The notes beneath the pieces were generated by a model. It worked only from the letters and a program-made list of their open reading frames with translations, was not told where the DNA came from and searched no databases. A stretch of 64,000 nucleotides of DNA from Pinibacter soli (GTDB lineage Bacteria; Bacteroidota; Bacteroidia; Chitinophagales; Chitinophagaceae). The stretch covers positions 2,894,189 to 2,958,188 of the forward strand of contig NZ_JASBRG010000007.1 of the NCBI RefSeq assembly GCF_029961145.1. The letters are read 5' to 3'. A program made the position numbers and the translations under genes. Of the stretch, positions 18,228 to 28,031 are shown piece by piece. Position 1 is the first letter of the stretch, and every line of letters begins with the position of its first letter.

Positions 18228-19313
18228 TTATACAAAAGGTATTTTAGCCACTTTTGCTTTCAATAATTTATCGCGTACTGCAATGAAAATCTCGGTATCG
18301 AGACTTGCATGTGAAGTAGCTACATAACCAAGGCCCAGGGCTTTTCCAAGGCTTGGAGATTGGGTACCGGATGTTACAAATCCCAATACATTTCCCTCGG
18401 CATCTTTTATTTCATAATGACTGCGTGGAATGCCTTTGTCGATCATTTCAAAGCCTACCAGTTTTCTTTTAATCCCTTCTGCTTTTTGTTTTTCAAAAGT
18501 ACTTTTCGACGTAAAATCCTTTGTGAATTTGGTGACCCAGCCAAGGCCTGCTTCCAGCGGGCTTGTTGTATCGTCAATATCGTTTCCGTAAAGGCAGAAG
18601 CCCATTTCCAGTCTTAATGTGTCTCTTGCGCCAAGGCCAATAGCTTTCAGGCCTTTGGGAGTACCCGCTTCGAAAATAGCATCCCAGATTTTGTCTGCAG
18701 CACCGTCTTTATCTTCAAAATAAATCTCCACTCCTCCGGCACCTGTGTAACCTGTCGCGCTGATCAAAACATTTTCTACTCCTGCAAAAGTTCCTTTTAC
18801 GAAAGTGTAATATTTAAGATTAAGGACGTCAACTTCTGTAAGCTGTTGCAATATTTTAGTAGCGTTAGGGCCCTGTATTGCTAGCAAACATGTTTTGTCG
18901 GAAATGTTGTGCATTTCTACATTCTTCGTGTTGCGCGCAGAAATCCAGTTCCAATCTTTTTCAATATTGGAAGCGTTTACCACCAGCATGTACACTTTGT
19001 TTGGCTCGATGCAATACACGAGCAAGTCATCTACGATACCACCATTTTCGTTTGGCAGGCAGCTGTATTGCGCCTTTCCGGCTTCCAGTTTTGAAGCGTC
19101 GTTGCTTGTTACACGCTGAATGAGATCCAGCGCATTTTCTCCTTTTAAGATGAATTCGCCCATGTGGCTCACGTCAAAAACACCTGCGTTGTTGCGCACT
19201 GTAGCATGTTCGTCGTTGATACCGGTATAAGAAATAGGCATGTTGTAGCCCGCGAATGGAGCCATTTTTGCACCCAGAGCAATGTGTTTTTGGGTAAAAG
19301 GAGTATTCTTCAT
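18228..19313 (-). CDS. gcvT: Glycine cleavage system T protein (aminomethyltransferase)
   Basis: The 361-residue enzyme transfers the methylene of aminomethyl-lipoyl-H protein to tetrahydrofolate and releases ammonia. Characteristic blocks are [50 protein letters not shown] and [21 protein letters not shown] start at the ATG at 19311-19313; the frame is open 38 codons more, but those residues are not family-like and contain the -7 box at 19343-19350. Other gcv genes are not in the window. Confidence 0.96.
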   Translation of the reverse strand: MKNTPFTQKHIALGAKMAPFAGYNMPISYTGINDEHATVRNNAGVFDVSHMGEFILKGENALDLIQRVTSNDASKLEAGKAQYSCLPNENGGIVDDLLVYCIEPNKVYMLVVNASNIEKDWNWISARNTKNVEMHNISDKTCLLAIQGPNATKILQQLTEVDVLNLKYYTFVKGTFAGVENVLISATGYTGAGGVEIYFEDKDGAADKIWDAIFEAGTPKGLKAIGLGARDTLRLEMGFCLYGNDIDDTTSPLEAGLGWVTKFTKDFTSKSTFEKQKAEGIKRKLVGFEMIDKGIPRSHYEIKDAEGNVLGFVTSGTQSPSLGKALGLGYVATSHASLDTEIFIAVRDKLLKAKVAKIPFV

Positions 19314-19342
19314 TGTACTGTTTAATTTAGTTTTAAGCCCTG

Positions 19343-19350
19343 CAAAAATA
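19343..19350 (-). promoter_or_regulatory. Probable -7 element of gcvT
   Basis: The minus strand reads TATTTTTG, 29 nt upstream of the chosen gcvT ATG, which supports that start. No -33 TTTG is seen. Confidence 0.45.
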
Positions 19351-19429
19351 GGAGAAAGCAATTTCAGATTGCCTTTTGTTACACAAAGCATCCCATTTTC
19401 TTTGCAGAATGGGCCCAAAACCCACATTA

Positions 19430-20413
19430 TTAGATGACTTTATTAGCTAATTCCTTGCCAGTTTCGAAGGCTTTGATATTACTGAGGGTGACTTCTGCAA
19501 TTTGTTCGAGGGCCTCTTCGGTAAAAAAGGCCTGGTGAGCAGTGATAAGCACATTGGGAAAACTCATAAGACGCATGATCACATCATCCTGGATAACAGC
19601 CTCGCTCCAATCGGTAAAAAATAATTTTTCTTCCTGCTCGTACACGTCGATCCCCAAATAACCGAGCTGACCGGTTTTTAGCGCTTCAATGGCAGCTTTT
19701 GTATCAATCAGTGCGCCTCGGCTAGTGTTAATCAGCATGGAACCCAGCTTCATCATGCCGAGCGTTTCCTCGTTGATGATGTGGCGCGTTTGTTCCGATA
19801 AAGGGCAGTGTAAAGAAATGATATCGCATTGTGGCAGCAGATCTACCAACGGCAAATACTCCACTCCTTTTGCAACCAGTTCTTTATTGGCGATGATGTC
19901 GAATGCCAGAACCCTGCAACCCAACCCCTGCATGATATCGCAAAATATCTGTCCTATTTTTCCAGTACCTATCACGCCAACTGTTTTTCCGTAAAGGTCA
20001 AACCCGGTAAGTTTTTCCAGGGAAAAGTTCCCCTCTCTTACGCGGTTGTAGGCTTTGTGTGTTTTGCGGTTGAGAGTCATGATGAGTGCCAGCGCATGTT
20101 CTGCCACTGCGTAAGGGGAGTAAGCCGGCACACGTACAACAGTGATTCCATTTTTCCGCGCCTCTTCCAAATCTACATTGTTATAACCGGCACAACGCAT
20201 GGCAATGAGTTTGATATTGAGCCTCGCCAATTCGGCAATTACTTTTTTGTTCAACACATCATTTACAAAAGCGCAAATGGCATCGCAGCCTTCAGCCAGC
20301 GCAACTGTTTGCTCGTTGAGTTGTGTTTCTATGTAAATGATATTTTGTTCTTTATTGCACGCGTCGAAGTATTGCTTGTCGTAAGATTTTGTAGAATAGA
20401 AGGCTATTTGCAT
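19430..20413 (-). CDS. ldhA: D-lactate dehydrogenase (2-hydroxyacid dehydrogenase family)
   Basis: The 327-residue NAD-dependent enzyme interconverts pyruvate and D-lactate. The NAD site is [12 protein letters not shown]. Catalytic residues are Arg in NTSRGALID, Glu in DVYEQEE and His in [11 protein letters not shown]. The [13 protein letters not shown] context is typical of LdhA rather than phosphoglycerate or hydroxypyruvate dehydrogenases. Its role would be fermentation or overflow metabolism. It stands alone, with a heptad repeat arm on its upstream side. Confidence 0.93.
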   Translation of the reverse strand: MQIAFYSTKSYDKQYFDACNKEQNIIYIETQLNEQTVALAEGCDAICAFVNDVLNKKVIAELARLNIKLIAMRCAGYNNVDLEEARKNGITVVRVPAYSPYAVAEHALALIMTLNRKTHKAYNRVREGNFSLEKLTGFDLYGKTVGVIGTGKIGQIFCDIMQGLGCRVLAFDIIANKELVAKGVEYLPLVDLLPQCDIISLHCPLSEQTRHIINEETLGMMKLGSMLINTSRGALIDTKAAIEALKTGQLGYLGIDVYEQEEKLFFTDWSEAVIQDDVIMRLMSFPNVLITAHQAFFTEEALEQIAEVTLSNIKAFETGKELANKVI

Positions 20414-20449
20414 GATGTAGGTTTTTAATGTTGTATTACGAAAGTAAAG

Positions 20450-20485
20450 AAGGAATTAGAAATTAGGAATTAGAAGTTAGAAAGG
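20450..20485. repeat. Single heptad arm, GAATTAG words
   Basis: GGAATTA, GAAATTA, GGAATTA, GAAGTTA in exact 7-nt steps, with a short terminator downstream. No paired right arm is seen. Confidence 0.6.
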
Positions 20486-20497
20486 AGGATTCCTAAA

Positions 20498-20523
20498 CAA
20501 AAAAGGCCGCCCTTAGGCGACCT
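20498..20523 (-). terminator. Terminator of the TonB-dependent receptor gene
   Basis: On the minus strand GGTCGCC and GGCGGCC pair around TAAG and are followed by six T. It lies 27 bp after the receptor stop. Confidence 0.85.
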
Positions 20524-20549
20524 CTTTGCGTATTCAGCATAATACTTTA

Positions 20550-23500
20550 TTAGAAAGAATATTTGATACCGAACTGACCTTGCCAACGAGAGTTGATAGG
20601 ATCATTAGTGTAGTAATGATCCACACCTGCAGGTGGTGGCAAGAAGTTGTATGTTGGTGTATAACCAGAAGCTGGTGAACCCGGAGCTTTGCCTGAACCG
20701 TCGTTCGCGAATTTCAGGAAGTTAACTGTGTAGTTGTTAACGTTGGTTACAAACGTCATGTGTCCCATGCTGTTGCTGATCAGATTTAACACGTTCAACA
20801 CATCGAAGCTAAATTGAAGTGAGTGTTTACCACCACCCAATTTCAATTCGTGCATCAACTTCATATCAAGTTGGTGGTTCCATGGAGTACGTAGGCCGTT
20901 ACGCTCAGCATATTGACCTCTGTGTTTGCTCAGGTAGCTATCACCCTCGATGAATTTATTCAGATCGCTGTACTGTTGGGCTGCAGTGTAAACTGTTCCG
21001 TCAGATTTTGTGTAGTCAGCTAAATGAATATCATTCTGATCTTTTGGAATGTAAGGCAACGGTGCGTTTGATGAGTTACCAAATGGTGCGTTGGTGTAGA
21101 TTAAAGAGTATGGGCTACCAGCCTGACCTGAGTAGAAGAATGCAAGTGAAGTTGAGTTGCTTGCGCTCCAGTTCAACGCGCCACTAATTGTAGCAACGAT
21201 GCGGTGACGAAGATCAAAGTTTGAATAACCTAATGGAGTATTCTGCGGATTGATCGAAGGGTTCACCTCGTAGTTACTTTGGAATGAGTTACGGATACCG
21301 TTCGCAACGTCTTTACTCATACCGTAAGTGTAAGCCACCATCCAGTTAAGGTTCAATGTAGAGTATTTACCTACAGGAATACCGTTTGTTGCTTTGCTCA
21401 ACTGTGCAGTTAAGTTGTAGCGGTAACCCTGACTTGTATTGCTAAGCAAATACACGTTAGAGTATTGGTTGTTGTTTTTACCACCAACATAGTAAGGAGT
21501 TTGAGTAGGACCAGTAGAGTAATACTGAGCGCTATCCTTTACGTTGATCTGTTGGAACTTAACATCGTGGATCGTTTTTGTGTACATCGCGTCCAATGTC
21601 AATTTGTATCCTTTACCGAATTTATAATCAACAGCGATGTTTGAACGAAGGATTGCAGGCAATTTAAAATTGTTGTCTACGATATCAACCTCACGTGTAC
21701 TTGCTGCCGAAGCAGAGTGATTTGCAACAGTATCTTTCAGGTGTGTTGGATCCATTGCCAAACCTACAACTGTACCAGAAGCTGGTCTGTAGTCAATGTT
21801 TCCAAAGTTGTTACCTGTCAATGTACTAGCATAACCCATCCATGCGAATGGCATACGACCTACGAAGATACCTGCACCACCACGCAATACCAATGTTTGG
21901 TTTCCTTTGATATCCCAGTTAAAACCTAAACGTGGAGATACTGTAGCGTCGCCCAACCATTTATTCGTAAACTCGTTAAATGGAGTATGAGAATAAGTAG
22001 GTTTAGAAGATGTGTAGTTAGGCGTGTTACGCAAAGCTGTATCCAGTGCGAAATTTTTTCCTAAGAACGGATAGTCAATTCTCACACCTGGGGTGATCTT
22101 GAATTTTTTATTGATCGCAATTTCATCCTGTGCATACAAACTTGTCAGGTTCACATTGTAGCTGCTTCCCGGCACGTTGTCATACAAAGAATTTCTATCG
22201 TTTTTAATGTCTGTGCTTCTTGGGAACACACCACGGATACGCGAAGGTTGATCAACAAGGAATTTGTTCAAACCTCCTGCATATTCCCAACGACCGTTCC
22301 ATGAGTTCAAGAAACCATAAGACAGGCTGTAAAACTCGTTGTGAGTACCAAAAGTGAATTTGTTGTTTCCTTTTGTAACAGTTACATTGTCAGTAATTTC
22401 AAATGTTTGCTGCTTCATGTTATAGATAGAAGCTTCTCTCCATGTACCCAACCAGATACGGTCGTTATCGATACTGATGAACGGAGTTGCCGGAACACCA
22501 TAAGGTTGACCAGAAGCATTCATTGGAGTTGGGAAATCTCTGTACTCATGTACATTAATATAGCTCGCAATAAACTGGTTGCTGACGTTGTTGTTGATCT
22601 TTGTTTTCAACTCAGCAACAAGGTTAATGTTGTTGGTGTGTTGTGTAAAGTCAGCAGAAGAGAACTGGAAGTTGGTTGTAGTACGCTCAAGGTTGTTACC
22701 CCAGCCAGAAGTATACAAGCCACGGATCATCAAAGTGCTTTTTGCACTAAGATTGAAGTCCAGTTTAGCGAAGAATTTATTACTGTTTGTGAAAATTACA
22801 CCTGGAGTATAAGTACCTGGATCGTAGTTGTACTTCGTTTTCATTCTGTTGATGATCGCGTCACCTTCAGCTTTTGTCATTGCAGCGCCTGGGTCACCTG
22901 CATTGTAGAATGTAGGCATTTGACCACGGCCAAGTTCCGCGTTGATAAAGAAGAAGGCTTTGTTCTTAACGATTGGACCACCTAATGTGAAACCTGATTG
23001 ATAATCGTAGAAGTCATTGCTCATTTTGGTTTTCAAACCGTCTACGCTTTTACCAATCAAAGCATGGCTACGGCCGAAACCATATAATGAACCATGGAAT
23101 TCGTTCGTACCGCTTTTGGTTACAGCGTTTACGCTACCACCTGTAAAGTTACCAAGCTTTACATCGTATGGAGCGAGTTGTACCTGGATCTCCTGGATAG
23201 TTTCAAGGCTGTAAGGGTTAGTACGTGTACCAGCACCCGCTGTACCGCTTTGGCCACCGCCACTCGTTCCACCAGCGGAGTTGCTAAATCCAATAGCGTC
23301 ATTGTTAATAGCGCCATCCAATGTGAAGTTGTTATAACGGAAATTACTACCCGCAAATGAGTTGTTGTTTGATTGAGGAGTAAGTCTTGTGAAATCGCCA
23401 ATACCGCGGCCGATAGAAGGAAGAGTGTTCAATTGAACTTTTCCTACACTAAGACCAGCAGCTGCTGTTTTTCTTCCAGCTGCTACAACAGTAACTTCTT

Positions 23501-23849
23501 TCAGTTCGCTGTTGCTTTGTTTGAACGCCAGGTTAACATCAGGGTTGTTACCTAATGAAAGGTATACATCTTTAAATTCTTCTGTTTTTGAACCAGCGTA
23601 AGAAATAGTAATTGTGTAAGGTCCGCCAACTTTTAAGTTAGGGATAACATAAGATCCTTTGTTATTAGCTTGTGTGCTTGTTTTGAAACCTGTGGGTTCG
23701 TGTTTTACAAGAATGGTAGCTCCCGGGGCAGGTTCGCCAGTGACACCAGAGACAGATCCGCTCAATGTAGCAGTTGTTTCCTGGGCATAGATTTTAGAAA
23801 TAGCTGTCATAGTCATAAAGGCTATGCATAGCATTAGTAGACGTTGCAT
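20550..23849 (-). CDS. Oar-like TonB-dependent outer membrane receptor
   Basis: The 1099-residue protein has a signal peptide (MQRLLMLCIAFMTMTAISKIYA), a carboxypeptidase-regulatory-like beta domain (about 30-110) ending in LKEVTVVA, a plug domain and a long beta barrel. The last residues, WQGQFGIKYSF, end in the aromatic expected for barrel insertion. It resembles the Oar family more than SusC, and no SusD partner is adjacent. The barrel is rich in Asn, Gly and Tyr. I start at ATG 23847-23849 because the 15 upstream codons are not signal-like. An array of five 11-bp repeats lies just upstream, suggesting control by a PhoB-type regulator. Confidence 0.92.
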   Translation of the reverse strand: MQRLLMLCIAFMTMTAISKIYAQETTATLSGSVSGVTGEPAPGATILVKHEPTGFKTSTQANNKGSYVIPNLKVGGPYTITISYAGSKTEEFKDVYLSLGNNPDVNLAFKQSNSELKEVTVVAAGRKTAAAGLSVGKVQLNTLPSIGRGIGDFTRLTPQSNNNSFAGSNFRYNNFTLDGAINNDAIGFSNSAGGTSGGGQSGTAGAGTRTNPYSLETIQEIQVQLAPYDVKLGNFTGGSVNAVTKSGTNEFHGSLYGFGRSHALIGKSVDGLKTKMSNDFYDYQSGFTLGGPIVKNKAFFFINAELGRGQMPTFYNAGDPGAAMTKAEGDAIINRMKTKYNYDPGTYTPGVIFTNSNKFFAKLDFNLSAKSTLMIRGLYTSGWGNNLERTTTNFQFSSADFTQHTNNINLVAELKTKINNNVSNQFIASYINVHEYRDFPTPMNASGQPYGVPATPFISIDNDRIWLGTWREASIYNMKQQTFEITDNVTVTKGNNKFTFGTHNEFYSLSYGFLNSWNGRWEYAGGLNKFLVDQPSRIRGVFPRSTDIKNDRNSLYDNVPGSSYNVNLTSLYAQDEIAINKKFKITPGVRIDYPFLGKNFALDTALRNTPNYTSSKPTYSHTPFNEFTNKWLGDATVSPRLGFNWDIKGNQTLVLRGGAGIFVGRMPFAWMGYASTLTGNNFGNIDYRPASGTVVGLAMDPTHLKDTVANHSASAASTREVDIVDNNFKLPAILRSNIAVDYKFGKGYKLTLDAMYTKTIHDVKFQQINVKDSAQYYSTGPTQTPYYVGGKNNNQYSNVYLLSNTSQGYRYNLTAQLSKATNGIPVGKYSTLNLNWMVAYTYGMSKDVANGIRNSFQSNYEVNPSINPQNTPLGYSNFDLRHRIVATISGALNWSASNSTSLAFFYSGQAGSPYSLIYTNAPFGNSSNAPLPYIPKDQNDIHLADYTKSDGTVYTAAQQYSDLNKFIEGDSYLSKHRGQYAERNGLRTPWNHQLDMKLMHELKLGGGKHSLQFSFDVLNVLNLISNSMGHMTFVTNVNNYTVNFLKFANDGSGKAPGSPASGYTPTYNFLPPPAGVDHYYTNDPINSRWQGQFGIKYSF

Positions 23850-24233
23850 CTGTGTGTTAAATTTTATGCAAAACTCTAGTTCAGCTATGAACACAATGTT
23901 AAGACAACATTAACGCAATATTATCCTAATGTTACCGCAATGTTAAGCGATTAAAGGTGAACACTGACATGCAATGAGTTAGACGAAAATTGTTAGTGGT
24001 TAAATGTTAGTTGTTGATCATATTGCGTTAACATTGGCCACAAAAAGGTTGTGGGTAAACTGCACAAAAAGCAGGCATTTATGTGCCGTTACAAAAAAGA
24101 AACGGCATCAATCAATCGATAAAGCAACGCAAAGACCCGATGAATTGATCACCGGGCCTTGTATTAATATTGTCTGTTGCCTAAAAGCAACACCTATGAA
24201 TCGGCTGAATCTCTCCGTCTAAAATTTTGGCTG
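23850..24233. other. Upstream region of the receptor gene
   Basis: It contains the 11-bp repeat array (23895-23946) close to the receptor start. Near 24124-24156 the minus strand can form CCCGGTGA/TCATCGGG, a weak hairpin that may end the carbamoyltransferase remnant transcript. I see no gene. Confidence 0.5.
23895..23946 (-). promoter_or_regulatory. Five tandem 11-bp repeats, Pho-box-like operator
   Basis: On the minus strand five 8-mers, TTAACATT, GTAACATT, ATAATATT, TTAATGTT and TTAACATT, each followed by three variable bases, begin exactly 11 bp apart. On the plus strand they start at 23939, 23928, 23917, 23906 and 23895. The array ends 45 bp before the receptor start codon. PhoB-type regulators bind 11-bp direct repeats, so this is a strong candidate site; the link to the regulator at 594-1286 is inference. 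Confidence 0.7.
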
Positions 24234-24461
24234 CTATCTGCGCACTATGAAATTTTCCAAAACCAACATATCCATCTCCGTGCGTAAAAAACAGTTCAAT
24301 GCTTCTTCTGGAGAATTTACGATTGGTTCATTCTCATTAAAAGATGTGTTTAATAAAATTGGAACGCCTGTTTTTTCTCTGAAACAATCTATCAGGTTAT
24401 AATAGTCCGGAGAAATCGTTTTGTCAACCCAGCAAAACTTATGCTGATTTCCCAAAAACAA
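24234..24461 (-). pseudogene. C-terminal remnant of a NodU/TobZ-type carbamoyltransferase
   Basis: The open frame encodes about 75 residues without a plausible ATG (it begins at TTG). From about residue 12, SPDYYNLIDCFREKTGVPIL and then LNTSFNENEPIVNSPEEAL and LENFIV match the extreme C-terminus of carbamoyltransferases, including the LLNTSFN block. Full-length family members exceed 500 residues, and the upstream side is occupied by the terminator of the peptidase gene. The 5' part has therefore been deleted. It is probably non-functional. Confidence 0.75.
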
Positions 24462-24494
24462 AAAAGTCTACCAATAAATGGTAGACTTTTTTTG
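24461..24494 (-). terminator. Terminator of the downstream M16 gene
   Basis: AAAAGTCTACC and GGTAGACTTTT form an 11-bp stem with a 7-nt loop and T-runs on either side, 24 bp after the peptidase stop. It abuts the carbamoyltransferase remnant. Confidence 0.85.
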
Positions 24495-24517
24495 AAAAAG
24501 GACTAAATTCTTTGCAA

Positions 24518-26593
24518 TTATTTAAAATCGTCAGCTGTTACGCCTTCATTAATCTTAACGCTTTTTACCTTATATGCAATGTCGGTTGAGTTGCCACCAA
24601 CTTCTACAGTTAAGGTTATTGCAAAAGGGAAAAGCACATCATTCACTTTAGTGTAGTTGTCAAATTGCACAGTTTGTGAAAGATCCATTCCTGACCCAAC
24701 ACTTGAAGTTTCCTGTTTTAAAAGAAACGCGGTGTTGATATCATAATATTCTGCAGTTTCTTTACCTGAAGGACTGGTAACAACTATTTTGTACGCATCT
24801 TTTCCGTTCACTTTTTCAATGCCCTTCATTTCCAGTTTATAGCCCGGTTCTTTATAATTCAACTGATCCACAATGTTTTTCTTAGCCTTCTTGTCAGCAA
24901 GTTCTTTAGGATCCATGTCTCTTTTTTGACCCATCTGCATCTGATATCCGGTTTCACCGTTGAACATATCTTTCATTACTACGTTACCTCCTCTGCTCAC
25001 TTCCGTCATCTCTTTGTTCGGATTCATTGCTTTTTGAACAGCATCCAGCGTCATTCCGCGCACATTCATATCCATGCTCATGAGCACGGTGTTCACTTTT
25101 CTTATAGCCGCTTCACCACCAACTGCCTTGATGTAGTTGTTAACGACATCTGTAGCAGAGATATTGGTTGCCTTTGCAGTAGCACCGCTAACAGGGTTTG
25201 CGTATTTATCATAATGATTAACTGCGTAGCCCATATTTTTCAGTCCTGGTTGCACTTGCTCAGCTTTTCCTACAATAACAATGCGTGTGTTGCTGTAGTT
25301 GAAATATTTCTGAGCAACACGTTGAATATCTTCAGCAGTTACTGCATTTATTTTTTGCAAATAATTGCGATAGAAATCTTTGGGGAGATTGTAAAGCAAA
25401 ATGTTCGTTGCGAAAGTTGCAATTCGGCCGGTATTTTCCATGCCTAAAGCAAAATTACCATTGTACAATGCTTTTGCATTTTTCAATTCTTCATCTGAAA
25501 CTTTCGTCTCCCTCATTCTTTTGATCTCACCCAAAATTTCAGAAACGGCACTGTCTGCTTTTTCATTTCTTACAGAAGCAGAAGCACTGAAAGTTGATTG
25601 ATAACGGCTGGCACTGATGCTTGAATAAGAACCGTAAGTAAATGCATGCTTTTCACGAAGATTCATAAACAAGCGTGCTTCTGAACCGCCACCAAGAATA
25701 TTGTTTGCCAATAATACCGCAAAATAATCAGGGCTGCTCATTGGCAGATTAACCAGGTTGGTTACCGTGATTTCAGATTGCACCGCATTAGGCACGTCTA
25801 CGAGATTAACTTCTGTTTTCGCAGGATTATTAACATTCGCTACAGTTGGAAGAGTTAGCGCGACACCTTTCCAATCGCCAAAAGCCTTTATTGCCAAAGC
25901 TTTTGCTGCCTCCGGTTTAATATCTCCAATAAAAGTCAGGTAACCCCTTGAAGGCGTTATATGCTTACTATAAGCAGCTTTAATGTCAGCAAGTGTTATC
26001 GAGTTGATGCTTTCCTCTGTTTCGAATTCACCAAAAGGACTGTCTTTGCCGTAAGTCAAAGCCCCCACTACTCTTCCGGAAATAGCTTTTGCACTGCGCT
26101 CATTTGCCTTCAGGCCGGTTAATGATTGCGCTTTTAATTTGTCGAAAGACGATTGTGAAAATGCAGGATTACGTATGCCTTCTGCCATCAACATAAATGC
26201 TTTGTCAAAATAGCGTGTCAATGCAGATGCTGAACCACCACCTGAACTAAGATTTACGTCAGCACCCATTTGATCTACCGCTTCATCAAATTCTGCTTTC
26301 GATCTTTTAGAGGTTCCTTCGTTGAGCATTTCTCCCATCAATCCCAATACGCCCGCTTTGCTGCCTTCTACTATAGGCCCTGCATCAATAGAATAACCTG
26401 CGGCTACTTTTGGCAAGGTGTGGTTTTCTACAACCAATATGGTGATGCCATTTGGTAAAGTATATTTTACAGGATCTGTAATAGTGATTACCGGTGCTGG
26501 GCCCGCTTTGGGCTTTTGGGAGCGGTCTATTTTTTGTGCCATTGATGCATGGAAGATCAATGCAGTAGTGGCTATGATGAATATCTTTTTCAT
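24518..26593 (-). CDS. M16-family protein without the zinc motif, with LolA-like C-terminal domain
   Basis: The 691-residue protein has a signal peptide (ending MAQK near residue 20) and two M16 repeats up to about residue 460. Where active members have HxxEH, this one reads GLMGE at about 84-88, so zinc ligands are missing. It is probably the non-catalytic partner of the adjacent M16 protein. The last 200 or so residues (from IRKVNTVLMSMDMNV) have the beta pattern of LolA-like outer-membrane lipoprotein-sorting domains. It lies 124 bp downstream of its active partner on the same strand, separated by a heptad repeat. Confidence 0.9.
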   Translation of the reverse strand: MKKIFIIATTALIFHASMAQKIDRSQKPKAGPAPVITITDPVKYTLPNGITILVVENHTLPKVAAGYSIDAGPIVEGSKAGVLGLMGEMLNEGTSKRSKAEFDEAVDQMGADVNLSSGGGSASALTRYFDKAFMLMAEGIRNPAFSQSSFDKLKAQSLTGLKANERSAKAISGRVVGALTYGKDSPFGEFETEESINSITLADIKAAYSKHITPSRGYLTFIGDIKPEAAKALAIKAFGDWKGVALTLPTVANVNNPAKTEVNLVDVPNAVQSEITVTNLVNLPMSSPDYFAVLLANNILGGGSEARLFMNLREKHAFTYGSYSSISASRYQSTFSASASVRNEKADSAVSEILGEIKRMRETKVSDEELKNAKALYNGNFALGMENTGRIATFATNILLYNLPKDFYRNYLQKINAVTAEDIQRVAQKYFNYSNTRIVIVGKAEQVQPGLKNMGYAVNHYDKYANPVSGATAKATNISATDVVNNYIKAVGGEAAIRKVNTVLMSMDMNVRGMTLDAVQKAMNPNKEMTEVSRGGNVVMKDMFNGETGYQMQMGQKRDMDPKELADKKAKKNIVDQLNYKEPGYKLEMKGIEKVNGKDAYKIVVTSPSGKETAEYYDINTAFLLKQETSSVGSGMDLSQTVQFDNYTKVNDVLFPFAITLTVEVGGNSTDIAYKVKSVKINEGVTADDFK

Positions 26594-26619
26594 TAATTAT
26601 TTTTTCTTGTTGATGAAAA

Positions 26620-26713
26620 TAAAAGTCAAAATTCAAAATTCAAAAATGGTTGCGGTTCATCATGAACTATATGGTGCGGTCATTTTGAATTTTTACTTTT
26701 TACTTTTTACTTA
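26620..26713. repeat. Heptad inverted repeat between the two M16 genes
   Basis: The left arm repeats AAAATTC; the right arm repeats TTTTTAC three times in 7-nt steps and runs into the stop of the upstream-transcribed M16 gene. The centre is GC-richer (about 26649-26680). Confidence 0.7.
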
Positions 26714-26717
26714 TTTC

Positions 26718-28031
26718 TTATTTCTTAGGCAAATAATAAAGTACAAGGCGCTGGTTCTTATTCAGGTATTTCTTCGCCACGTCGCGAATTTCTTCACGGG
26801 TAATTGAACGGATTTTTTTTAACTCCTCGTTTACCTCGTTGGTATTTTTATTGTAAGTGTATCCGTCAGAAAGATTTTCAGCTACGCCTACCATTTTGGT
26901 ATTTGCACTTACGTAATCGTTTTCAAATTGATTTTGCAATTTTTGATAGTCAGACTCGCTGATCAGGTCAGTTTGCAATTTCGCAACTTCTTCATCCATA
27001 TCTTTCAAAAGATCTTCCAGTTTTGCGTTGCCGTTTGGTAATGCAAGCGTAATGTATGCGCCATAATCTTCCAATGAATAATTGAATGCTGCTACCTGCA
27101 ATGCATTCTTTTTATCGTCTACCATTTTTTTATACAAACGAGAACTCGCTCCGCCAGATAGCACTTTGCTTACCAGGCCAAGCACCTGCGCATCTCTTGT
27201 TGTGCTGCCCGGCGTTCTGTAAGCCGCGAAAACAGCAGGAATTTGAATGTTCGCATCATAAGCGGTGTCGATCATTTCTTTTGTGATCGGCGCTTCTTTA
27301 ATGCTTGGTTGTACTACCGGTGCACCTTTAGGTACATCAGAAAAATAAGTTGCAACCAATTGTTTTGTTTTCTCAACGTCGATATCACCTGCGATCGTCA
27401 ACACTGCATTGTTTGGAACATAGAACTTCTTGAAGAATGCCTGGAACTCTTCGAGTTTCGCTGCATCCAGATCTTCCATGGAGCCAATTGTCTGCCAGTG
27501 GTAAGGATGATTTGTGAATAAGCGTTTGAAAATTTCTTCATTGAATTTTGCATATGGCTGATTATCTATACGCATTCTTTTTTCTTCCTTTACAACTTCG
27601 TTTTGCGTTTTTACGCCTATTTCATTTATCACCGGGTGAAGCATTCTTTCGCTTTCCAGCCATAGGCCAAGCTCCAGTTGATTTGAAGGAAATACTTCGT
27701 AGTAAAAAGTTCTGTCTTGTGTTGTGTTGGCGTTGTTCTGGCCTCCATTGCTGGAAACGATCTTCATGAATTCGCCGCGTTTGATATTGTCAGAACCTTC
27801 AAACAACAAGTGCTCGAAGAAATGGGCAAATCCTGTGCGACCCACTTGTTCGTTTTTTGATCCTACGTGGTACATAACAGTTACCGCAACTACAGGAGCT
27901 TTTTTATCCTGGTGGAGCACTACGTGTAATCCGTTGTCAAGATCATATTCAACAAATTTCACCTGTTGAGCCATCGCACCGGCACCCATCAGTGCTGCCG
28001 TAGCAATAAGCATCAATTTCTTTTTGTTCAT
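26718..28031 (-). CDS. M16-family zinc peptidase, catalytic member
   Basis: The 437-residue protein has a signal peptide (to about AMAQ, residue 21) and an intact HxxEH motif, HFFEH at residues 70-74, with the downstream Glu expected near residue 150 (NEVVKEEKRM). Such pitrilysin/MPP-like enzymes cleave peptides within a closed chamber and usually work with a second, often inactive, subunit; the neighbour at 24518-26593 fits. Both are predicted periplasmic. The pair is likely co-transcribed, this gene first. Confidence 0.95.
   Translation of the reverse strand: MNKKKLMLIATAALMGAGAMAQQVKFVEYDLDNGLHVVLHQDKKAPVVAVTVMYHVGSKNEQVGRTGFAHFFEHLLFEGSDNIKRGEFMKIVSSNGGQNNANTTQDRTFYYEVFPSNQLELGLWLESERMLHPVINEIGVKTQNEVVKEEKRMRIDNQPYAKFNEEIFKRLFTNHPYHWQTIGSMEDLDAAKLEEFQAFFKKFYVPNNAVLTIAGDIDVEKTKQLVATYFSDVPKGAPVVQPSIKEAPITKEMIDTAYDANIQIPAVFAAYRTPGSTTRDAQVLGLVSKVLSGGASSRLYKKMVDDKKNALQVAAFNYSLEDYGAYITLALPNGNAKLEDLLKDMDEEVAKLQTDLISESDYQKLQNQFENDYVSANTKMVGVAENLSDGYTYNKNTNEVNEELKKIRSITREEIRDVAKKYLNKNQRLVLYYLPKK

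Noticed and set aside
19314-19427. 38-residue extension of GcvT
   Set aside because: The residues do not resemble GcvT and the stretch contains a promoter-like box; the family starts at MKNTPFTQ.
24004-24222. 72-residue plus-strand open frame upstream of the receptor
   Set aside because: No recognisable pattern, no promoter, and it runs over a hairpin; likely chance.
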